DNA of 39,083 bases. It comes from Porticoccus sp. W117 (lineage in GTDB: Bacteria; Pseudomonadota; Gammaproteobacteria; Pseudomonadales; Porticoccaceae). Under the pieces are notes generated by a model, which did no database searches, had not been told where the DNA came from, and worked only from the letters and a program-made list of their open reading frames with translations. The translations under genes were made by a program, and so were the position numbers. Every line of letters starts with the position of its first letter. The first letter of the stretch is position 1. Below, in pieces: positions 1-6,160 of the stretch. The stretch spans positions 1 through 39,083 of the forward strand of contig NZ_JATAAF010000025.1 in assembly GCF_030341905.1 (NCBI RefSeq), given 5' to 3'.

Positions 1-53
1 TCATGCTCTTTGATGGCGCGGATGATTTGTTCTTCGGTAAAACGTTTCTTCAT
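1..53 (-). mobile_element. IS3-family transposase OrfA, N-terminal fragment (runs off the window)
   Basis: Only the first 17 codons are inside the window. They read MKKRFTEEQIIRAIKEHE, the classic start of the small helix-turn-helix protein (OrfA) of IS3-family elements of the IS407/IS511 type. OrfA binds the element's ends and is normally fused to OrfB by programmed frameshifting to give the active DDE transposase. The reading frame opens at base 53 and runs leftwards out of the window, so completeness cannot be judged. A GGAG ribosome-binding site lies a few bases upstream. The putative element end lies at about base 101. Confidence 0.75.
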
Positions 54-78
54 TGTGAGTTCTCCATCCCGGTAGGTT

Positions 79-101
79 AACTGGAAATCTCACCGGGGTC
101 A
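79..101. repeat. Putative terminal inverted repeat of the IS3-family element
   Basis: Read on the minus strand, this stretch begins TGACCCCGGTGAGATTTCC and sits about 26 bases upstream of the OrfA start. That is the position and TG...CA polarity expected of an IS3-family end. The element would occupy the sequence to the left of base 101. The other end and any target duplication are outside the window, so this is an inference from position and terminal bases. Confidence 0.45.
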
Positions 102-124
102 TGGTGCTAATTGCGGGGGAAAGG

Positions 125-406
125 TCATTTCCAGCGTTTGCCACTCCACCCAAGATTGACAGGATGGCCCAATTCCTTCGCCATTTTTATGGTGTCTGAA
201 ACGGGTACTCTACTGGCCAATAGATATTGATAGCCAATGCCAAACGCCAGCAGCATTGAGAGATTACCGCTCAGTTCGCCTGCGTCGATGATGTCCTGAA
301 TCGCTTTATTAGAAATCAGCCCTTTTTGCAGTAAATACATTAAGGGTCTGCCGGTTTTTGGCGGAAATTCGGCCAGCTTGCTATAAATATTATCGATATT
401 ATTCAT
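125..406 (-). CDS. Small hypothetical protein (93 aa), possibly truncated near the IS end
   Basis: This is a 93-residue protein beginning MNNIDNIYSKLAEF and ending GWSGKRWK. A strong AGGAGG ribosome-binding site just upstream of the ATG supports real translation. I see no signal peptide or certain domain; a central stretch (LSMLLAFGIGYQYLLA) is moderately hydrophobic. The C-terminal 'NLGWSGKRWK' faintly recalls the start of PcfJ-like proteins of mobile elements, where the chain continues much further. The stop lies only 24 bases from the inferred IS end, so the gene may be the truncated front of a longer protein. Function unknown. Confidence 0.5.
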   Translation of the reverse strand: MNNIDNIYSKLAEFPPKTGRPLMYLLQKGLISNKAIQDIIDAGELSGNLSMLLAFGIGYQYLLASRVPVSDTIKMAKELGHPVNLGWSGKRWK

Positions 407-473
407 TGTCTACCCTCCTAGTTCCGTGGCCAACGGTGGCCGCTCTGGCCATCCATGGGGAAGGCGTAATCGC

Positions 474-761
474 TTAGAGCCAATCGCTAATGGAGGGGAC
501 TCGTCCGCCGCAATCTTCCATTACATGCTGTTCTCCGATATATCTAACCGGAACCTCTTTACCATCACTGTTCGTAATGGTTGTTCCAAAAGTCTTTTCA
601 CACTCAAAAATGCCTTCTGCATGATGTCGTAGTGCCCGGTGCCTGAAATCACAAAAGCTGTATTTGGTCGCATCAAACCAGTTATGGATAGGCAAGTAGT
701 CTTCGGGTATTCCACCAAATGTTTTGGCAGATGATCGGGCATGGTAATAAGTATGTGTCAT
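474..761 (-). CDS. Conserved small island/phage-type protein (95 aa, DUF6915-like)
   Basis: I start this gene at the ATG at base 761, giving MTHTYYHARSSAKTFGG, because it is preceded by GAGGAATT; the frame extends further upstream without a plausible start. Small proteins opening MTHTYYHARSSAK-FGG and containing 'PIHNWFD', 'RHRALRHHAEGIFECE', 'ITNSDGKEVPVR' and 'GEQHVMED' are common in genomic islands and phage-like regions. I associate them from memory with DUF6915; the family number is uncertain. There are many histidines, and the repeated HH/RHRALRHH segment could bind metal or nucleic acid, which is speculation. No catalytic role is known. It lies in the same orientation as the 93-aa gene downstream and may be part of the same accessory cargo. 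Confidence 0.6.
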   Translation of the reverse strand: MTHTYYHARSSAKTFGGIPEDYLPIHNWFDATKYSFCDFRHRALRHHAEGIFECEKTFGTTITNSDGKEVPVRYIGEQHVMEDCGGRVPSISDWL

Positions 762-847
762 GGTAATTCCTCGCTCTGTTAAGGGTTTTGAAAACCCCAC
801 ATCCCTCTGGGGTTGAAAACCCCAAGCAGCGACCAACGGAAGCGAGA

Positions 848-990
848 GCGTATTTCCAGCCATCGTCAAGGCAGGGTTCCCCTCGAAGAGCAGGCCACCC
901 ACAGGGCAAGGCAGACCAATCAGTTAAGGGCTGGCGCAGTATTTCGTGAGCGAAATATGGGGGATGCCTTGACGATGATTGGAAATACGC
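848..990. repeat. Long imperfect inverted repeat (two 26-base arms)
   Basis: The arm at 848-873 (begins GCGTATTTCCAGCCATCG) and the arm at 965-990 (the reverse complement begins GCGTATTTCCAATCATCG) match at 24 of 26 positions, separated by 91 bases. The inner segment holds a smaller hairpin near 942-959. Such a structure could be a miniature inverted-repeat element or a recombination site. I looked for integron attC core sites (GTTRRRY/RYYYAAC) at the boundaries and did not find a proper pair. Confidence 0.7.
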
Positions 991-1112
991 TAGGCTGCGG
1001 CAACGCCTAGAGGGAAAGGAGATAATAGAAAGCAGCTCGCCGGGACAGGCGTAGCTTCCTTCTTGAATTTGCTAATTAAAGATGGCCCATCAAGGATTGG
1101 GACCAGGCATTT

Positions 1113-1141
1113 AAAAAGAGAGGTGGGCGGCGAAGCCGCCC
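1113..1141 (-). terminator. Possible rho-independent terminator for pgi-pyk
   Basis: A GGGCGGC-GAA-GCCGCCC hairpin occupies 1125-1141. Read on the minus strand it is followed, after seven bases, by a run of five T. It lies about 180 bases downstream of the pyk stop codon, in the right orientation. The gap between stem and T-run makes it a weak candidate. Confidence 0.35.
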
Positions 1142-1174
1142 GAAAATTGGATTACAAATGGATTGATTCAATTC

Positions 1175-1288
1175 TTATGGTTGGCCGGTGAGGGAAGAAT
1201 TCTCACTCGGTCGATTGAAATTAGCCGTAGCATCCAGCACATAATCCGCGACCTCCTGAGCGTGGCTGACAGCACTGGTGATAAGTAT
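1175..1288 (-). pseudogene. Possible C-terminal gene relic
   Basis: A minus-strand frame without a start codon reads ILITSAVSHAQEVADYVLDA and then ATANFNRPSENSSL before a TAA stop at 1175-1177; an in-frame TAG closes it upstream at 1289-1291. The composition (alanine-rich amphipathic helix followed by a polar tail) resembles the end of a real protein, perhaps a chemoreceptor-type C-terminus, more than random sequence. It has no start and no ribosome-binding site. I cannot name the parent gene. Confidence 0.25.
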
Positions 1289-1320
1289 CTAGTTAATCCA
1301 TCCCTGACTCGAGAATCTAC

Positions 1321-2754
1321 TTAGACTTCAAAGATTTTCAATGTATTTGTCATTCCACCTTTCCCGACCTGATTTCCGCGAGTACCTATAACTGAATCGC
1401 CACTATTCAGATAGCCCTTGGCTTTAAGTTCTTCCACAGCGTTGGTGAGCAGTGTATTGCGATTGCCAGTATCAAAATCAAAGTAGCGAGGTATGACGCC
1501 GCGGAATAGGGCCATGCGGTTAAGGGTGGTCTGTCTGTTAGACAGTGCAAAAATAGTGATGCCGGAGCGGATGCGCGACATTAGCAACGGTGTATTGCCG
1601 GATTCGGTAAAGCAGATGATGGCTTTGAGGTTAGGCATGTGATTGGCGGCGTACATGGAAGCCATGGCAATGGCATCTTCCGTTTCGCGAAATTCCCTGT
1701 CCATACGGTGGCCGGATACTTGAGTGCTGCGCTGTTTTTCTGCCCCCAAGGCGATACGACTCATGGCTTCCACGACAGTAACCGGGTGTTTGCCGGTGGC
1801 GGTTTCTGCCGACAGCATCACCGCGTCGGTGCCGTCCAGTACGGCGTTGGCCACGTCGAATACTTCCGCCCGGGTGGGGATGGCGTTGTCGATCATGGTT
1901 TCCATCATCTGGGTGGCGGTGATCACTGCGCGGTTTAATTGGCGGGCGCGAAGAATGATTTTCTTCTGCACGCCAATCAGCCCGGCATCGCCAATCTCCA
2001 CACCCAGGTCACCGCGGGCCACCATAACGGCGTCGGACGCGACGATCATATCGTCCAGGGTTTGGTCGTCGGCCACGGTTTCGGCGCGCTCGATTTTAGC
2101 CACCAGGCGAGCCTTGCAACCGGCTTTTGCCGCGCAGTCCCGGGCGTAGTGCATATCTTCGGCAGTGCGTGGGAAGGAGATGGCCAGATAGTCCAGCCCC
2201 ATGGTGGCGGCTATTTTCAGGTCGTTGAGATCTTTTTCGGTCAGGGCTGGAGCAGACAGTCCGCCGCCCAGCAAATTGATGCCTTTTTTCGGGTACAGGG
2301 TGCCGCCGACAATCACCTTGGTATGGATGCGGGTGCCTTCAATGCGCTCGATTTCCAGTTGCAGGCGGCCATCGTCCAACAGCAGCGTCTGGCCCGCTTT
2401 ACAGTCCTGAGGCAGAGACTGGTAGCTGCAACCGACGATATCCTGGTTGCCGTCCTCTGCTGGATATTGTGTATCCAGGGCAAAGCTGGCTCCTTCTACC
2501 AGCTCTGCCTGGCCGTCGCGAAAGCTGGCGATGCGAATTTTTGGCCCCTGTAAATCACCCAGCAGGCCGACATGGGCGTTGAGTCGTTCCGCCTCTTGCC
2601 GCACGACTTTGGCGCGCTGAATATGCTCTTCGGCATTGCCGTGAGAGAAATTGATGCGAAACACGTTGGCACCGGCTTCAATCAGTTTTGCAATGGTATC
2701 TGCATCGGAGCTGGCAGGGCCGAGGGTGGCTATAATTTTGGTGCGCTTGTGCAT
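1321..2754 (-). CDS. pyk: Pyruvate kinase
   Basis: Converts phosphoenolpyruvate and ADP to pyruvate and ATP, the last step of glycolysis, in the cytoplasm. At 477 residues it has the normal length of proteobacterial PykA-type enzymes. Visible family motifs include RINFSHG near residue 33, GDLQGPKIR, the K-I-E-R-A-E segment carrying the active-site lysine and glutamate, VMVARGDLGVEIG, and the signature ITATQMMETMI followed by PTRAEVFDVANAVLDGTDAVMLSAETA. The start ATG lies two bases beyond the pgi stop codon, so the two genes are almost certainly cotranscribed, pgi first. Nothing looks damaged. The several long plus-strand frames inside it are antisense shadows. Confidence 0.97.
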   Translation of the reverse strand: MHKRTKIIATLGPASSDADTIAKLIEAGANVFRINFSHGNAEEHIQRAKVVRQEAERLNAHVGLLGDLQGPKIRIASFRDGQAELVEGASFALDTQYPAEDGNQDIVGCSYQSLPQDCKAGQTLLLDDGRLQLEIERIEGTRIHTKVIVGGTLYPKKGINLLGGGLSAPALTEKDLNDLKIAATMGLDYLAISFPRTAEDMHYARDCAAKAGCKARLVAKIERAETVADDQTLDDMIVASDAVMVARGDLGVEIGDAGLIGVQKKIILRARQLNRAVITATQMMETMIDNAIPTRAEVFDVANAVLDGTDAVMLSAETATGKHPVTVVEAMSRIALGAEKQRSTQVSGHRMDREFRETEDAIAMASMYAANHMPNLKAIICFTESGNTPLLMSRIRSGITIFALSNRQTTLNRMALFRGVIPRYFDFDTGNRNTLLTNAVEELKAKGYLNSGDSVIGTRGNQVGKGGMTNTLKIFEV

Positions 2755-2756
2755 GG

Positions 2757-4364
2757 TTATTTAGAGCCTTTGCTGAGCAACTTCAGTAGTTGCTTGGTGG
2801 AAGCGTCCCAGTTGCCATTGTCACTATCTTTTGCGAGCTGCTTGGCAATTTTCTTGCCCAGCTCCACGCCCCATTGGTCAAAGGAATTAATCCCCCAAAG
2901 TACGCCTTCGGCAAATACCTTGTGTTCGTACAGGGCGATCAATGCGCCGCAGTTAAAGGGGGTGAGTTTGTCCATCAGCAGGGTGGTGGAGGGACGGTTG
3001 CCGGGGTAGTGGGCGTAGCCGGGGGCATCTGCTTGCTCGCTGCCGAGCATTAGCGCTGCACCCTGGGCGAGCATATTTTGCAGCAGTACCTGATGGTGTT
3101 CGTCGTTACTTAAATCGTCGTTTACAGCGCCGATAAATTGCACCGGAATCAGGTGGGTGCCTTGGTGCAGTAACTGGAAAAAGGCGTGCTGGCCGTTGGT
3201 GCCGGGTTGGCCCCAGATAACGCCGCCGCTGTTGTAGCCCAGCGCTTCGCCATTCTGATTGACGGATTTGCCGTTGCTCTCCATTTCTAACTGTTGCAGG
3301 TAGGTGGGCAGGTGGGTGAGGCGTTCGCAGTAGGGGATAACCGCGCAGGATTGCGCCCCCAGGAAGTTGTTGTACCAAATACTTAACAGCGCCAGTATCA
3401 CCGGAATATTTTGCGCGTATTCGGCGTTAAAAAAGTGCTCGTCCATGGCCTTGGCACCGGCGAGTAATTCTTCAAACGCCTCGTAACCGATACTGATAGC
3501 TATCGCCAGGCCAACGCCGCTCCACAGGGAGTAGCGGCCACCTACCCAGGTACCAAATTCAACAATTTGTTCGGCGGGAATGCCGTATTCCTGGGCATTG
3601 CCGGTGTTGGCGGTAATGCCAATCACATGGGGGGAGTTTTGCGGCTGCGCCAGCCCCAGTTTTTCCTGCAACCAGGCCAGAGCGGTCTTGGCATTGAGCA
3701 GGGTTTCCTGGGTGGTAAAGGTTTTGCTGGTGATGATGACCAGTGTGGTTTCGGCGTTGAGGCGCTGTGTCAGACTTAAAATTTCTGCGCCGTCCACATT
3801 GGAAATAAAGTGGCAGTTAATGCCCTGTTGGGCGTACTGCTGCAAAGCCTGGCAGACCATTTTGGGGCCGAGGTCAGAGCCGCCAATGCCAATATTAATG
3901 ACGTCAGTAATGGCTTTGCCGGTGCTGCCCAGCCACTGGCCGCTGCGAATGCGGGCGCTGAAGTCGGCAATTTTTTGCAGGCTGTCTTTTACCGACTGGC
4001 CTACATTGCCGCCATCCACATCAATATCAAAGTTATCCGGGTCGCGCAGGGCGCAGTGCAGCACCGGGCGGCCTTCAGATCGATTGATCGTTGCGCCGCT
4101 GGTCATGGCGGCCATGCACTGCTTTAGAGGCGATGCTTCTGCCAGACTGAACAGTTCCGCCAGGCTGGCATCGTCGATCAGGCTTTTGGCGTAATCAAAG
4201 TAAAAACCCTGCCACTGCACACGCAATTGCTCTGCACGGCCGGGGTTTTGTTTCAGCATGCGGGCGATATTGAGATGACCACTATTGATGGAGTACTGGT
4301 GCAACTTTTCCCAATGGGGGGTACATGAAGGATTAAAGCTATTTGTGGTGATATCTGTATCCAT
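2757..4364 (-). CDS. pgi: Glucose-6-phosphate isomerase
   Basis: Interconverts glucose 6-phosphate and fructose 6-phosphate in the cytoplasm. At 535 residues it is close to the 549 of E. coli Pgi. Motifs include INIGIGGSDLGPKMV (phosphate loop), SKTFTTQET, the PGI signature GTWVGGRYSLWSGVGLAI, the catalytic segment QQLEMESNGKS, and the C-terminal signature SFDQWGVELGK. It is the first gene of a two-gene unit with pyk, a pairing of enzymes from opposite ends of glycolysis. The ATG at 4364 follows a non-coding gap shared with the divergent xdh run, so the two units may share regulatory DNA. Confidence 0.97.
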   Translation of the reverse strand: MDTDITTNSFNPSCTPHWEKLHQYSINSGHLNIARMLKQNPGRAEQLRVQWQGFYFDYAKSLIDDASLAELFSLAEASPLKQCMAAMTSGATINRSEGRPVLHCALRDPDNFDIDVDGGNVGQSVKDSLQKIADFSARIRSGQWLGSTGKAITDVINIGIGGSDLGPKMVCQALQQYAQQGINCHFISNVDGAEILSLTQRLNAETTLVIITSKTFTTQETLLNAKTALAWLQEKLGLAQPQNSPHVIGITANTGNAQEYGIPAEQIVEFGTWVGGRYSLWSGVGLAIAISIGYEAFEELLAGAKAMDEHFFNAEYAQNIPVILALLSIWYNNFLGAQSCAVIPYCERLTHLPTYLQQLEMESNGKSVNQNGEALGYNSGGVIWGQPGTNGQHAFFQLLHQGTHLIPVQFIGAVNDDLSNDEHHQVLLQNMLAQGAALMLGSEQADAPGYAHYPGNRPSTTLLMDKLTPFNCGALIALYEHKVFAEGVLWGINSFDQWGVELGKKIAKQLAKDSDNGNWDASTKQLLKLLSKGSK

Positions 4365-4512
4365 CGGTATAAACCATCAGTGTGTTAAATGCGGAATGAG
4401 GTGTTGTAATTGAAAGTAGGCAATACCCAAGATAGAGGATGCTGATGCAGTAGGGGTCGCGACCGATTAGTGGGCCGCAGACGATCATGGGTGCTCATTT
4501 TAAATTTACCGT

Positions 4513-4525
4513 TCAGACTGTCTGA
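4513..4525. promoter_or_regulatory. Odd-centred palindrome TCAGAC-T-GTCTGA
   Basis: A perfect 6-1-6 inverted repeat lies in the pgi/xdhA divergent gap, upstream of the two TGACA-N4-TGTCA sites. It could be an operator of an unrelated regulator for either transcription unit. A nearby 10-base palindrome GGTCGCGACC sits at 4455-4464. No regulator is assigned. Confidence 0.3.
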
Positions 4526-4567
4526 CAAGCCTGTGTCTCACTTTCGATGCGGCAAGATAATAAAACC

Positions 4568-4581
4568 TGACATAAGTGTCA
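4568..4581. promoter_or_regulatory. Operator-like site 1 upstream of xdhA (TGACA-N4-TGTCA)
   Basis: The sequence TGACATAAGTGTCA is an imperfect palindrome with perfect five-base arms. It lies just upstream of the proposed -35 box of the xdh promoter. Its centre is 52 bases from the centre of the second copy, about five helical turns, so two dimers could sit on the same DNA face. The same motif recurs before the adenine deaminase gene. Confidence 0.6.
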
Positions 4582-4589
4582 ATAAACTC

Positions 4590-4619
4590 TTGACTGCTCC
4601 CTGCTGGACACACTAAAGT
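4590..4619 (+). promoter_or_regulatory. Predicted sigma-70 promoter of the xdh-all-ure run
   Basis: TTGACT at 4590-4595 and TAAAGT at 4614-4619 are separated by 18 bases and lie about 30 bases before the xdhA ATG. This is a reasonable -35/-10 pair. Transcription would start inside the second palindrome (4619-4634), an arrangement typical of a repressed promoter. Confidence 0.5.
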
Positions 4620-4634
4620 TGACATATATGTCAA
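4619..4634. promoter_or_regulatory. Operator-like site 2 upstream of xdhA (perfect 16-base palindrome)
   Basis: TTGACATATATGTCAA is a perfect palindrome placed at the predicted transcription start, 14 bases before the xdhA ATG. The shape TTGAC-N6-GTCAA resembles the known RutR (TetR-family) box TTGACCA-NN-TGGTCAA of E. coli, which controls pyrimidine and purine catabolism genes. No RutR-like gene is present in this window, so the regulator is unknown. Confidence 0.65.
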
Positions 4635-4648
4635 ATTAAGAGTGTCTT

Positions 4649-6160
4649 ATGGGGGCCGTACGCTTTCTTCTCAATGATCAATGGCAAGAAATAACGTCTA
4701 TTGATCCCAAAAAATCCGTACTGGATTATTTGCGCGAAAATTTGAATCTCGTGGGTACCAAAGAAGGCTGTGCTTCTGGTGATTGTGGCGCATGTACTGT
4801 GGTGGTGGGTACTGTAGGTACCAATCAGTCGATGCAATACAAGGCGATTAACTCTTGTATTACCCAAGTGGTAACACTGCACGGTAAGCAGTTAATTACG
4901 GTGGAGCATCTTCGGCAGGATGGAGATTTACATCCAGTACAACAGGCCCTGGTGGATAATCATGGCTCTCAATGTGGGTTTTGTACGCCGGGCTTTGTGA
5001 TGTCGATCTTCGCAATGAGTAAGGATGAAGAGGCTCTTTTTGAAGAGATACGACAAGATGAATTGCCAAATAAAGACGCCCAGCGAGAAGAAGTTCTTGA
5101 AGCACTATCTGGAAATCTGTGTCGTTGTACAGGCTATAGACCAATCATTGATGCGGCATTAGGTATTAAAAAACAGGCTCGGAAAGCCAAAACAAATGAT
5201 TGTTTTGCACGTAAGCAAGCAAAGACTGTTGCTGAGTTAAATGCGATCAGCAGCCAGCCTGTTTTTTTTGAATACACACGCAATGGCAATCGCAAGCGTT
5301 ACTTCTCGCCAACCTCAGTGGCGGAGCTGGCCGAAATTTTATCGGCTTATCCCAATGCTCGATTGGTGGCTGGGGGAACAGATTTAAGCCTCGAATTTAC
5401 GCAGGCGCTCAAAGGCGTAGATGTGTTGGTGTATTTAGGGCGTGTAGCCGAAATGTGCAGGCTAACAGAGTCCGATAACCACATAGAAATTGGTGCGGCT
5501 GTTACCTATTCAGAAGCTCGCGATACCTTGGTTGGTTACTACCCGGATATGGGCGAACTCATTGATCGTCTCGGCTCTCGCCAGGTGCGCAACCAAGGCA
5601 CCATTGGGGGCAATATTGGTAATGCCTCTCCAATTGGGGACATGCCGCCGGTGTTATTGGCCTTGGGGGCGAGTGTTGTGTTACGTCGTGGAGCTCAACA
5701 GCGTGAGTTGCCGTTAGAAAGGTTTTTTATCGATTACAAGCAAACCGCTTTGCGCGAATGTGAGTTTATTGAGCGCATTCGCGTTCCCAAACCGGTAGAT
5801 AATCAAATTTTCCGCGTATACAAAATCAGCAAAAGGATAGAGGATGATATCTCTGCCACTTGCGCAGCCTTTAGTGTTTTTATCAACGATAACACCGTAG
5901 ACGATATTCGCACTGGTTTTGGTGGGATGGCTGCTGTTCCCAAGTCTGCGAAAAATGCTGAAGAGATATTGCGCGGTGGTCAGTGGCACAGAGATGCCAT
6001 CGAGAAAGCCCAACAAGCCTTGAGCAATGACTTCTCACCACTGTCGGATTTTAGGGCGTCGGCGGAGTACCGCATGCGCGTTTCTCAAAATCTGTTTATG
6101 CGTTTTTATTTGGAATCGCAACAGGGCGCAGACATCGTTCGGGTGACGCAACATGCGTAG
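4649..6160 (+). CDS. xdhA: Xanthine dehydrogenase, FeS/FAD subunit
   Basis: This is the electron-transfer subunit of xanthine dehydrogenase, which oxidises hypoxanthine to xanthine and xanthine to urate with NAD+. Residues 1-90 are a plant-type 2Fe-2S domain with C41, C46, C49 (CASGDCGAC) and C70. The following helical 2Fe-2S domain carries C109/C112 (CGFC) and C158/C160 (CRC). From about residue 205 onwards lies an FAD-binding domain with AGGTDLSLEF and RNQGTIGGNIGNASPIGD, then a CO dehydrogenase flavoprotein C-terminal domain. At 503 residues it matches bacterial XdhA. It is the first gene of the run, directly downstream of the predicted promoter and operators, and its last codons overlap the xdhB start by 8 bases. 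Confidence 0.96.
   Translation: MGAVRFLLNDQWQEITSIDPKKSVLDYLRENLNLVGTKEGCASGDCGACTVVVGTVGTNQSMQYKAINSCITQVVTLHGKQLITVEHLRQDGDLHPVQQALVDNHGSQCGFCTPGFVMSIFAMSKDEEALFEEIRQDELPNKDAQREEVLEALSGNLCRCTGYRPIIDAALGIKKQARKAKTNDCFARKQAKTVAELNAISSQPVFFEYTRNGNRKRYFSPTSVAELAEILSAYPNARLVAGGTDLSLEFTQALKGVDVLVYLGRVAEMCRLTESDNHIEIGAAVTYSEARDTLVGYYPDMGELIDRLGSRQVRNQGTIGGNIGNASPIGDMPPVLLALGASVVLRRGAQQRELPLERFFIDYKQTALRECEFIERIRVPKPVDNQIFRVYKISKRIEDDISATCAAFSVFINDNTVDDIRTGFGGMAAVPKSAKNAEEILRGGQWHRDAIEKAQQALSNDFSPLSDFRASAEYRMRVSQNLFMRFYLESQQGADIVRVTQHA

Larger units (their letters stand above)
762..1320. other. Gene-poor accessory stretch between the small island gene and pyk
   Basis: There is no convincing complete gene in these 559 bases. 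They hold two adjacent short near-palindromes (GGGTTTTGAAAACCCC and a second copy GGGGTTGAAAACCCC, about 783-823) and a 26-base imperfect inverted repeat (848-873 with 965-990). They also hold a small hairpin TATTTCG-TGAG-CGAAATA near 942-959, a GC-rich hairpin at 1125-1141 and a possible C-terminal gene relic at 1175-1288. The overall picture is of mobile-element debris next to the IS3 end. Confidence 0.6.

Noticed and set aside
848-990. Integron attC site
   Set aside because: The inverted-repeat geometry is suggestive, but no GTTRRRY/RYYYAAC core pair was found at the ends and no integrase is present.
1639-2553. Long plus-strand frames inside pyk
   Set aside because: They are antisense to a clearly recognisable pyruvate kinase and translate to low-complexity, family-less sequence.
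3567-4194. Long plus-strand frames inside pgi
   Set aside because: They are antisense to glucose-6-phosphate isomerase with no recognisable motif or ribosome-binding site.
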